A stretch of 64,000 nucleotides of DNA, taken from contig NC_092564.1 of NCBI RefSeq assembly GCF_037975245.1, positions 7,415,984 to 7,479,983 on the forward strand, read 5' to 3'. The translations under genes and the position numbers were made by a program. Positions 13,301 through 26,651 of the stretch are shown here, in pieces. The notes beneath the pieces are model-generated. The model saw only the letters and a list, made by a program, of their open reading frames with translations, had not been told where the DNA came from and searched no databases. The DNA comes from Apostichopus japonicus (Eukaryota; Echinodermata; Holothuroidea; Aspidochirotida; Stichopodidae). How positions within the stretch are numbered: position 1 is the first letter of the stretch; every line of letters starts with the position of its first letter.

Positions 13301-15810
13301 GAAATCACCATACATATGTACAAATTATGCCCGAAATTAGCGTCTAATTCGTTCCTTATGGACGCAATCTACACGTAATAATGCTCACTCGTGCCTGCTT
13401 GGGCTTGAAGGAACAAAAATGCGAACAAGCGAGGGTATATACCCCTGAAAAGTAGCTTTCTGATATCATTTACACGTAAACAATTCCGCTATGGCGATTG
13501 TATATAGCTTCGACACGCGGGATAGATTACGTAATCACTGCAATTGCCTATAGCAGATCGGTAATAGCTATTTATTGACCGTGAAAATGGTTTCCCTAGT
13601 GTATTTATTTAGAAATCACCATACATATGTACAAATTATGCCCGAAATTAGCGTCTAATTCGTTCCTTATGGACGCAATCTACACGTAATAATGCTCACT
13701 CGTGCCTGCTTGGGCTTGCAGGAACAAAAATGCGAACAAGCGAGGGTATATACCCCTGAAAAGTAGCTTTCTGATATCATTTACACGTAAACAATTCCGC
13801 TATGGCGATTGTATATAGCTTCGACACGCGGGATAGATTACGTAATCACTGCAATTGCCTATAGCAGATCGGTAATAGCTATTTATTGACCGTGAAAATG
13901 GTTTCCCTAGTGTATTTATTTAGAAATCACCATACATATGTACAAATTATGCCCGAAAATAGCGTCTAATTCGTTCCTTATGGACGCAATCTACACGTAA
14001 TAATGCTCACTCGTGCCTGCTTGGGCTTGAAGGAACAAAAATGCGAACAAGCGAGGGTATATACCCCTGAAAAGTAGCTTTCTGATATCATTTACACGTA
14101 AACAATTCCGCTATGGCGATTGTATATAGCTTCGACACGCGGGATAGATTACGTAATCACTGCAATTGCCTATAGCAGATCGGTAATAGCTATTTATTGA
14201 CCGTGAAAATGGTTTCCCTAGTGTATTTATTTAGAAATCACCATACATATGTACAAATTATGCCCGAAATTAGCGTCTAATTCGTTCCTTATGGACGCAA
14301 TCTACACGTAATAATGCTCACTCGTGCCTGCTTGGGCTTGCAGGAACAAAAATGCGAACAAGCGAGGGTATATACCCCTGAAAAGTAGCTTTCTGATATC
14401 ATTTACACGTAAACAATTCCGCTATGGCGATTGTATATAGCTTCGACACGCGGGATAGATTACGTAATCACTGCAATTGCCTATAGCAGATCGGTAATAG
14501 CTATTTATTGACCGTGAAAATGGTTTCCCTAGTGTATTTATTTAGAAATCACCATACATATGTACAAATTATGCCCGAAAATAGCGTCTAATTCGTTCCT
14601 TATGGACGCAATCTACACGTAATAATGCTCACTCGTGCCTGCTTGGGCTTAAAGGAACAAAAATGCGAACAAGCGAGGGTATATACCCCTGAAAAAGTAG
14701 CTTTCTGATATCATTTACACGTAAACAATTCCGCTATGGCGATTGTATATAGCTTCGACACGCGGGATAGATTACGTAATCACTGCAATTGCCTATAGCA
14801 GATCGGTAATAGCTATTTATTGACCGTGAAAATGGTTTCCCTAGTGTATTTATTTAGAAATCACCATACATATGTACAAATTATGCCCGAAATTAGCGTC
14901 TAATTCGTTCCTTATGGACGCAATCTACACGTAATAATGCTCACTCGTGCCTGCTTGGGCTTGCAGGAACAAAAATGCGAACAAGCGAGGGTATATACCC
15001 CTGAAAAGTAGCTTTCTGATATCATTTACACGTAAACAATTCCGCTATGGCGATTGTATATAGCTTCGACACGCGGAATAGATTACGTAATCACTGCAAT
15101 TGCCTATAGCAGATCGGTAATAGCTATTTATTGACCGTGAAAATGGTTTCCCTAGTGTATTTATTTAGAAATCACCATACATATGTACAAATTATGCCCG
15201 AAATTAGCGTCTAATTCGTTCCTTATGGACGCAATCTACACGTAATAATGCTCACTCGTGCCTGCTTGGGCTTGCAGGAACAAAAATGCGAACAAGCGAG
15301 GGTATATACCCCTGAAAAGTAGCTTTCTGATATCATTTACACGTAAACAATTCCGCTATGGCGATTGTATATAGCTTCGACACGCGGGATAGATTACGTA
15401 ATCACTGCAATTGCCTATAGCAGATCGGTAATAGCTATTTATTGACCGTGAAAATGGTTTCCCTAGTGTATTTATTTAGAAATCACCATACATATGTACA
15501 AATTATGCCCGAAAATAGCGTCTAATTCGTTCCTTATGGACGCAATCTACACGTAATAATGCTCACTCGTGCCTGCTTGGGCTTGAAGGAACAAAAATGC
15601 GAACAAGCGAGGGTATATACCCCTGAAAAGTAGCTTTCTGATATCATTTACACGTAAACAATTCCGCTATGGCGATTGTATATAGCTTCGACACGCGGGA
15701 TAGATTACGTAATCACTGCAATTGCCTATAGCAGATCGGTAATAGCTATTTATTGACCGTGAAAATGGTTTCCCTAGTGTATTTATTTAGAAATCACCAT
15801 ACATATGTAC

Positions 15811-18800
15811 AAAGTATGCCCGAAATTAGCGTCTAATTCGTTCCTTATGGACGCAATCTACACGTAATAATGCTCACTCGTGCCTGCTTGGGCTTGCAGG
15901 AACAAAAATGCGAACAAGCGAGGGTATATACCCCTGAAAAGTAGCTTTCTGATATCATTTACACGTAAACAATTCCTCTATGGCGATTGTATATAGCTTC
16001 GACACGCGGGATAGATTACGTAATCACTGCAATTGCCTATAGCAGATCGGTAATAGCTATTTATTGACCGTGAAAATGGTTTCCCTAGTGTATTTATTTA
16101 GAAATCACCATACATATGTACAAATTATGCCCGAAAATAGCGTCCAATTCGTTCCTTATGGACGCAATCTACACGTAATAATGCTCACTCGTGCCTGCTT
16201 GGGCTTGCAGGAACAAAAATGCGAACAAGCGAGGGTATATACCCCTGAAAAGTAGCTTTCTGATATCATTTACACGTAAACAATTCCGCTATGGCGATTG
16301 TATATAGCTTCGACACGCGGGATAGATTACGTAATCACTGCAATTGCCTATAGCAGATCGGTAATAGCTATTTATTGACCGTGAAAATGGTTTCCCTAGT
16401 GTATTTATTTAGAAATCACCATACATATGTACAAATTATGCCCGAAATTAGCGTCTAATTCGTTCCTTATGGACGCAATCTACACGTAATAATGCTCACT
16501 CGTGCCTGCTTGGGCTTGCAGGAACAAAAATGCGAACAAGCGAGGGTATATACCCCTGAAAAGTAGCTTTCTGATATCATTTACACGTAAACAATTCCGC
16601 TATGGCGATTGTATATAGCTTCGACACGCGGGATAGATTACGTAATCACTGCAATTGCCTATAGCAGATCGGTAATAGCTATTTATTGACCGTGAAAATG
16701 GTTTCCCTAGTGTATTTATTTAGAAATCACCATACATATGTACAAATTATGCCCGAAAATAGCGTCTAATTCGTTCCTTATGGACGCAATCTACACGTAA
16801 TAATGCTCACTCGTGCCTGCTTGGGCTTGAAGGAACAAAAATGCGAACAAGCGAGGGTATATACCCCTGAAAAGTAGCTTTCTGATATCATTTACACGTA
16901 AACAATTCCGCTATGGCGATTGTATATAGCTTCGACACGCGGGATAGATTACGTAATCACTGCAATTGCCTATAGCAGATCGGTAATAGCTATTTATTGA
17001 CCGTGAAAATGGTTTCCCTAGTGTATTTATTTAGAAATCACCATACATATGTACAAAGTATGCCCGAAATTAGCGTCTAATTCGTTCCTTATGGACGCAA
17101 TCTACACGTAATAATGCTCACTCGTGCCTGCTTGGGCTTGCAGGAACAAAAATGCGAACAAGCGAGGGTATATACCCCTGAAAAGTAGCTTTCTGATATC
17201 ATTTACACGTAAACAATTCCTCTATGGCGATTGTATATAGCTTCGACACGCGGGATAGATTACGTAATCACTGCAATTGCCTATAGCAGATCGGTAATAG
17301 CTATTTATTGACCGTGAAAATGGTTTCCCTAGTGTATTTATTTAGAAATCACCATACATATGTACAAATTATGCCCGAAAATAGCGTCTAATTCGTTCCT
17401 TATGGACGCAATCTACACGTAATAATGCTCACTCGTGCCTGCTTGGGCTTGAAGGAACAAAAATGCGAACAAGCGAGGGTATATACCCCTGAAAAGTAGC
17501 TTTCTGATATCATTTACACGTAAACAATTCCGCTATGGCGATTGTATATAGCTTCGACACCCGGGATAGATTACGTAATCACTGCAATTGCCTATAGCAG
17601 ATCGGTAATAGCTATTTATTGACCGTGAAAATGGTTTCCCTAGTGTATTTATTTAGAAATCACCATACATATGTACAAATTATGCCCGAAATTAGCGTCT
17701 AATTCGTTCCTTATGGACGCAATCTACACGTAATAATGCTCACTCGTGCCTGCTTGGGCTTGAAGGAACAAAAATGCGAACAAGCGAGGGTATATACCCC
17801 TGAAAAGTAGCTTTCTGATATCATTTACACGTAAACAATTCCGCTATGGCGATTGTATATAGCTTCGACACGCGGGATAGATTACGTAATCACTGCAATT
17901 GCCTATAGCAGATCGGTAATAGCTATTTATTGACCGTGAAAATGGTTTCCCTAGTGTATTTATTTAGAAATCACCATACATATGTACAAATTATGCCCGA
18001 AAATAGCGTCTAATTCGTTCCTTATGGACGCAATCTACACGTAATAATGCTCACTCGTGCCTGCTTGGGCTTGAAGGAACAAAAATGCGAACAAGCGAGG
18101 GTATATACCCCTGAAAAGTAGCTTTCTGATATCATTTACACGTAAACAATTCCGCTATGGCGATTGTATATAGCTTCGACACGCGGGATAGATTACGTAA
18201 TCACTGCAATTGCCTATAGCAGATCGGTAATATCTATTTATTGACCGTGAAAATGGTTTCCCTAGTGTATTTATTTAGAAATCACCATACATATGTACAA
18301 ATTATGCCCGAAATTAGCGTCTAATTCGTTCCTTATGGACGCAATCTACACGTAATAATGCTCACTCGTGCCTGCTTGGGCTTGCAGGAACAAAAATGCG
18401 AACAAGCGAGGGTATATACCCCTGAAAAGTAGCTTTCTGATATCATTTACACGTAAACAATTCCGCTATGGCGATTGTATATAGCTTCGACACGCGGGAT
18501 AGATTACGTAATCACTGCAATTGCCTATAGCAGATCGGTAATAGCTATTTATTGACCGTGAAAATGGTTTCCCTAGTGTATTTATTTAGAAATCACCATA
18601 CATATGTACAAATTATGCCCGAAAATAGCGTCTAATTCGTTCCTTATGGACGCAATCTACACGTAATAATGCTCACTCGTGCCTGCTTGGGCTTGAAGGA
18701 ACAAAAATGCGAACAAGCGAGGGTATATACCCCTGAAAAGTAGCTTTCTGATATCATTTACACGTAAACAATTCCGCTATGGCGATTGTATATAGCTTCG

Positions 18801-20170
18801 ACACGCGGGATAGATTACGTAATCACTGCAATTGCCTATAGCAGATCGGTAATAGCTATTTATTGACCGTGAAAATGGTTTCCCTAGTGTATTTATTTAG
18901 AAATCACCATACATATGTACAAAGTATGCCCGAAATTAGCGTCTAATTCGTTCCTTATGGACGCAATCTACACGTAATAATGCTCACTCGTGCCTGCTTG
19001 GGCTTGAAGGAACAAAAATGCGAACAAGCGAGGGTATATACCCCTGAAAAGTAGCTTTCTGATATCATTTACACGTAAACAATTCCGCTATGGCGATTGT
19101 ATATAGCTTCGACACGCGGGATAGATTACGTAATCACTGCAATTGCCTATAGCAGATCGGTAATAGCTATTTATTGACCGTGAAAATGGTTTCCCTAGTG
19201 TATTTATTTAGAAATCACCATACATATGTACAAATTATGCCCGAAAATAGCGTCTAATTCGTTCCTTATGGACGCAATCTACACGTAATAATGCTCACTC
19301 GTGCCTGCTTGGGCTTGAAGGAATAAAAATGCGAACAAGCGAGGGTATATACCCCTGAAAAGTAGCTTTCTGATATCATTTACACGTAAACAATTCCGCT
19401 ATGGCGATTGTATATAGCTTCGACACGCGGGATAGATTACGTAATCACTGCAATTGCCTATAGCAGATCGGTAATATCTATTTATTGACCGTGAAAATGG
19501 TTTCCCTAGTGTATTTATTTAGAAATCACCATACATATGTACAAATTATGCCCGAAATTAGCATCTAATTCGTTCCTTATGGACGCAATCTACACGTAAT
19601 AATGCTCACTCGTGCCTGCTTGGGCTTGCAGGAACAAAAATGCGAACAAGCGAGGGTATATACCCCTGAAAAGTAGCTTTCTGATATCATTTACACGTAA
19701 ACAATTCCGCTATGGCGATTGTATATAGCTTCGACACGCGGGATAGATTACGTAATCACTGCAATTGCCTATAGCAGATCGGTAATAGCTATTTATTGAC
19801 CGTGAAAATGGTTTCCCTAGTGTATTTATTTAGAAATCACCATACATATGTACAAATTATGCCCGAAAATAGCGTCTAATTCGTTCCTTATGGACGCAAT
19901 CTACACGTAATAATGCTCACTCGTGCCTGCTTGGGCTTGAAGGAACAAAAATGCGAACAAGCGAGGGTATATACCCCTGAAAAGTAGCTTTCTGATATCA
20001 TTTACACGTAAACAATTCCGCTATGGCGATTGTATATAGCTTCGACACGCGGGATAGATTACGTAATCACTGCAATTGCCTATAGCAGATCGGTAATAGC
20101 TATTTATTGACCGTGAAAATGGTTTCCCTAGTGTATTTATTTAGAAATCACCATACATATGTACAAAGTA
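15811..20170 (+). repeat. Higher-order repeat segment inside satellite block 2
   Basis: The private variant AAAGTATG occurs at 15811, 17055, 18921 and 20165, with gaps of 1,244, 1,866 and 1,244 bp (4, 6 and 4 monomers). AATTCCTCTA near 15971 recurs 1,244 bp later, and GTAATATCTA at 18231 recurs at 19475, again 1,244 bp away. Blocks of four monomers have therefore been copied as units on top of the 311-bp period. Confidence 0.85.
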
Positions 20171-23100
20171 TGCCCGAAATTAGCGTCTAATTCGTTCCTT
20201 ATGGACGCAATCTACACGTAATAATGCTCACTCGTGCCTGCTTGGGCTTGAAGGAACAAAAATGCGAACAAGCGAGGGTATATACCCCTGAAAAGTAGCT
20301 TTCTGATATCATTTACACGTAAACAATTCCGCTATGGCGATTGTATATAGCTTCGACACGCGGGATAGATTACGTAATCACTGCAATTGCCTATAGCAGA
20401 TCGGTAATAGCTATTTATTGACCGTGAAAATGGTTTCCCTAGTGTATTTATTTAGAAATCACCATACATATGTACAAATTATGCCCGAAAATAGCGTCTA
20501 ATTCGTTCCTTATGGACGCAATCTACACGTAATAATGCTCACTCGTGCCTGCTTGGGCTTGAAGGAATAAAAATGCGAACAAGCGAGGGTATATACCCCT
20601 GAAAAGTAGCTTTCTGATATCATTTACACGTAAACAATTCCGCTATGGCGATTGTATATAGCTTCGACACGCGGGATAGATTACGTAATCACTGCAATTG
20701 CCTATAGCAGATCGGTAATAGCTATTTATTGACCGTGAAAATGGTTTCCCTAGTGTATTTATTTAGAAATCACCATACATATGTACAAATTATGCCCGAA
20801 AATAGCGTCTAATTCGTTCCTTATGGACGCAATCTACACGTAATAATGCTCACTCGTGCCTGCTTGGGCTTGAAGGAATAAAAATGCGAACAAGCGAGGG
20901 TATATACCCCTGAAAAGTAGCTTTCTGATATCATTTACACGTAAACAATTCCGCTATGGCGATTGTATATAGCTTCGACACGCGGGATAGATTACGTAAT
21001 CACTGCAATTGCCTATAGCAGATCGGTAATAGCTATTTATTGACCGTGAAAATGGTTTCCCTAGTGTATTTATTTAGAAATCACCATACATATGTACAAA
21101 TTATGCCCGAAAATAGCGTCTAATTCGTTCCTTATGGACGCAATCTACACGTAATAATGCTCACTCGTGCCTGCTTGGGCTTGCAGGAACAAAAATGCGA
21201 ACAAGCGAGGGTATATACCCCTGAAAAGTAGCTTTCTGATATCATTTACACGTAAACAATTCCGCTATGGCGATTGTATATAGCTTCGACACGCGGGATA
21301 GATTACGTAATCACTGCAATTGCCTATAGCAGATCGGTAATAGCTATTTATTGACCGTGAAAATGGTTTCCCTAGTGTATTTATTTAGAAATCACCATAC
21401 ATATGTACAAATTATGCCCGAAATTAGCGTCTAATTCGTTCCTTATGGACGCAATCTACACGTAATAATGCTCACTCGTGCCTGCTTGGGCTTGCAGGAA
21501 CAAAAATGCGAACAAGCGAGGGTATATACCCCTGAAAAGTAGCTTTCTGATATCATTTACACGTAAACAATTCCGCTATGGCGATTGTATATAGCTTCGA
21601 CACGCGGGATAGATTACGTAATCACTGCAATTGCCTATAGCAGATCGGTAATAGCTATTTATTGACCGTGAAAATGGTTTCCCTAGTGTATTTATTTAGA
21701 AATCACCATACATATGTACAAATTATGCCCGAAATTAGCGTCTAATTCGTTCCTTATTGACGCAATCTACACGTAATAATGCTCACTCGTGCCTGCTTGG
21801 GCTTGAAGGAACAAAAATGCGAACAAGCGAGGGTATATACCCCTGAAAAGTAGCTTTCTGATATCATTTACACGTAAACAATTCCGCTATGGCGATTGTA
21901 TATAGCTTCGACACGCGGGATAGATTACGTAATCACTGCAATTGCCTATAGCAGATCGGTAATAGCTATTTATTGACCGTGAAAATGGTTTCCCTAGTGT
22001 ATTTATTTAGAAATCACCATACATATGTACAAATTATGCCCGAAATTAGCGTCTAATTCGTTCCTTATGGACGCAATCTACACGTAATAATGCTCACTCG
22101 TGCCTGCTTGGGCTTGCAGGAACAAAAATGCGAACAAGCGAGGGTATATACCCCTGAAAAGTAGCTTTCTGATATCATTTACACGTAAACAATTCCGCTA
22201 TGGCGATTGTATATAGCTTCGACACGCGGGATAGATTACGTAATCACTGCAATTGCCTATAGCAGATCGGTAATAGCTATTTATTGACCGTGAAAATGGT
22301 TTCCCTAGTGTATTTATTTAGAAATCACCATACATATGTACAAATTATGCCCGAAAATAGCGTCTAATTCGTTCCTTATGGACGCAATCTACACGTAATA
22401 ATGCTCACTCGTGCCTGCTTGGGCTTGAAGGAACAAAAATGCGAACAAGCGAGGGTATATACCCCTGAAAAGTAGCTTTCTGATATCATTTACACGTAAA
22501 CAATTCCGCTATGGCGATTGTATATAGCTTCGACACGCGGGATAGATTACGTAATCACTGCAATTGCCTATAGCAGATCGGTAATAGCTATTTATTGACC
22601 GTGAAAATGGTTTCCCTAGTGTATTTATTTAGAAATCACCATACATATGTACAAATTATGCCCGAAATTAGCGTCTAATTCGTTCCTTATGGACGCAATC
22701 TACACGTAATAATGCTCACTCGTGCCTGCTTGGGCTTGCAGGAACAAAAATGCGAACAAGCGAGGGTATATACCCCTGAAAAGTAGCTTTCTGATATCAT
22801 TTACACGTAAACAATTCCGCTATGGCGATTGTATATAGCTTCGACACGCGGGATAGATTACGTAATCACTGCAATTGCCTATAGCAGATCGGTAATAGCT
22901 ATTTATTGACCGTGAAAATGGTTTCCCTAGTGTATTTATTTAGAAATCACCATACATATGTACAAATTATGCCCGAAAATAGCGTCTAATTCGTTCCTTA
23001 TGGACGCAATCTACACGTAATAATGCTCACTCGTGCCTGCTTGGGCTTGAAGGAACAAAAATGCGAACAAGCGAGGGTATATACCCCTGAAAAGTAGCTT

Positions 23101-26100
23101 TCTGATATCATTTACACGTAAACAATTCCGCTATGGCGATTGTATATAGCTTCGACACGCGGGATAGATGACGTAATCACTGCAATTGCCTATAGCAGAT
23201 CGGTAATAGCTATTTATTGACCGTGAAAATGGTTTCCCGAGTGTATTTATTTAGAAATCACCATACATATGTACAAATTATGCCCGAAATTAGCGTCTAA
23301 TTCGTTCCTTATGGACGCAATCTACACGTAATAATGCTCACTCGTGCCTGCTTGGGCTTGCAGGAACAAAAATGCGAACAAGCGAGGGTATATACCCCTG
23401 AAAAGTAGCTTTCTGATATCATTTACACGTAAACAATTCCGCTATGGCGATTGTATATAGCTTCGACACGCGGGATAGATTACGTAATCACTGCAATTGC
23501 CTATAGCAGATCGGTAATAGCTATTTATTGACCGTGAAAATGGTTTCCCTAGTGTATTTATTTAGAAATCACCATACATATGTACAAATTATGCCCGAAA
23601 TTAGCGTCTAATTCGTTCCTTATGGACGCAATCTACACGTAATAATGCTCACTCGTGCCTGCTTGGGCTTGAAGGAACAAAAATGCGAACAAGCGAGGGT
23701 ATATACCCCTGAAAAGTAGCTTTCTGATATCATTTACACGTAAACAATTCCGCTATGGCGATTGTATATAGCTTCGACACGCGGGATAGATTACGTAATC
23801 ACTGCAATTGCCTATAGCAGATCGGTAATAGCTATTTATTGACCGTGAAAATGGTTTCCCTAGTGTATTTATTTAGAAATCACCATACATATGTACAAAT
23901 TATGCCCGAAATTAGCGTCTAATTCGTTCCTTATGGACGCAATCTACACGTAATAATGCTCACTCGTGCCTGCTTGGGCTTGCAGGAACAAAAATGCGAA
24001 CAAGCGAGGGTATATACCCCTGAAAAGTAGCTTTCTGATATCATTTACACGTAAACAATTCCGCTATGGCGATTGTATATAGCTTCGACACGCGGGATAG
24101 ATTACGTAATCACTGCAATTGCCTATAGCAGATCGGTAATAGCTATTTATTGACCGTGAAAATGGTTTCCCTAGTGTATTTATTTAGAAATCACCATACA
24201 TATGTACAAATTATGCCCGAAAATAGCGTCTAATTCGTTCCTTATGGACGCAATCTACACGTAATAATGCTCACTCGTGCCTGCTTGGGCTTGAAGGAAC
24301 AAAAATGCGAACAAGCGAGGGTATATACCCCTGAAAAGTAGCTTTCTGATATCATTTACACGTAAACAATTCCGCTATGGCGATTGTATATAGCTTCGAC
24401 ACGCGGGATAGATTACGTAATCACTGCAATTGCCTATAGCAGATCGGTAATAGCTATTTATTGACCGTGAAAATGGTTTCCCTAGTGTATTTATTTAGAA
24501 ATCACCATACATATGTACAAATTATGCCCGAAATTAGCGTCTAATTCGTTCCTTATGGACGCAATCTACACGTAATAATGCTCACTCGTGCCTGCTTGGG
24601 CTTGCAGGAACAAAAATGCGAACAAGCGAGGGTATATACCCCTGAAAAGTAGCTTTCTGATATCATTTACACGTAAACAATTCCGCTATGGCGATTGTAT
24701 ATAGCTTCGACACGCGGGATAGATTACGTAATCACTGCAATTGCCTATAGCAGATCGGTAATAGCTATTTATTGACCGTGAAAATGGTTTCCCTAGTGTA
24801 TTTATTTAGAAATCACCATACATATGTACAAATTATGCCCGAAAATAGCGTCTAATTCGTTCCTTATGGACGCAATCTACACGTAATAATGCTCACTCGT
24901 GCCTGCTTGGGCTTGAAGGAACAAAAATGCGAACAAGCGAGGGTATATACCCCTGAAAAGTAGCTTTCTGATATCATTTACACGTAAACAATTCCGCTAT
25001 GGCGATTGTATATAGCTTCGACACGCGGGATAGATTACGTAATCACTGCAATTGCCTATAGCAGATCGGTAATAGCTATTTATTGACCGTGAAAATGGTT
25101 TCCCTAGTGTATTTATTTAGAAATCACCATACATATGTACAAATTATGCCCGAAATTAGCGTCTAATTCGTTCCTTATGGACGCAATCTACACGTAATAA
25201 TGCTCACTCGTGCCTGCTTGGGCTTGCAGGAACAAAAATGCGAACAAGCGAGGGTATATACCCCTGAAAAGTAGCTTTCTGATATCATTTACACGTAAAC
25301 AATTCCGCTATGGCGATTGTATATAGCTTCGACACGCGGGATAGATTACGTAATCACTGCAATTGCCTATAGCAGATCGGTAATAGCTATTTATTGACCG
25401 TGAAAATGGTTTCCCTAGTGTATTTATTTAGAAATCACCATACATATGTACAAATTATGCCCGAAATTAGCGTCTAATTCGTTCCTTATGGACGCAATCT
25501 ACACGTAATAATGCTCACTCGTGCCTGCTTGGGCTTGCAGGAACAAAAATGCGAACAAGCGAGGGTATATACCCCTGAAAAGTAGCTTTCTGATATCATT
25601 TACACGTAAACAATTCCGCTATGGCGATTGTATATAGCTTCGACACGCGGGATAGATTACGTAATCACTGCAATTGCCTATAGCAGATCGGTAATAGCTA
25701 TTTATTGACCGTGAAAATGGTTTCCCTAGTGTATTTATTTAGAAATCACCATACATATGTACAAATTATGCCCGAAAATAGCGTCTAATTCGTTCCTTAT
25801 GGACGCAATCTACACGTAATAATGCTCACTCGTGCCTGCTTGGGCTTGAAGGAACAAAAATGCGAACAAGCGAGGGTATATACCCCTGAAAAGTAGCTTT
25901 CTGATATCATTTACACGTAAACAATTCCGCTATGGCGATTGTATATAGCTTCGACACGCGGGATAGATTACGTAATCACTGCAATTGCCTATAGCAGATC
26001 GGTAATAGCTATTTATTGACCGTGAAAATGGTTTCCCTAGTGTATTTATTTAGAAATCACCATACATATGTACAAATTATGCCCGAAATTAGCGTCTAAT

Positions 26101-26651
26101 TCGTTCCTTATGGACGCAATCTACACGTAATAATGCTCACTCGTGCCTGCTTGGGCTTGCAGGAACAAAAATGCAAACAAGCGAGGGTATATACCCCTGA
26201 AAAGTAGCTTTCTGATATCATTTACACGTAAACAATTCCGCTATGGCGATTGTATATAGCTTCGACACGCGGGATAGATTACGTAATCACTGCAATTGCC
26301 TATAGCAGATCGGTAATAGCTATTTATTGACCGTGAAAATGGTTTCCCTAGTGTATTTATTTAGAAATCACCATACATATGTACAAATTATGCCCGAAAA
26401 TAGCGTCTAATTCGTTCCTTATGGACGCAATCTACACGTAATAATGCTCACTCGTGCCTGCTTGGGCTTGAAGGAACAAAAATGCGAACAAGCGAGGGTA
26501 TATACCCCTGAAAAGTAGCTTTCTGATATCATTTACACGTAAACAATTCCGCTATGGCGATTGTATATAGCTTCGACACGCGGGATAGATTACGTAATCA
26601 CTGCAATTGCCTATAGCAGATCGGTAATAGCTATTTATTGACCGTGAAAAT

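Noticed and set aside
16064-16255. 63-codon frame inside the satellite
   Set aside because: It exists only because of one base change in one monomer; all other monomers have the stop. No selection on coding is visible.
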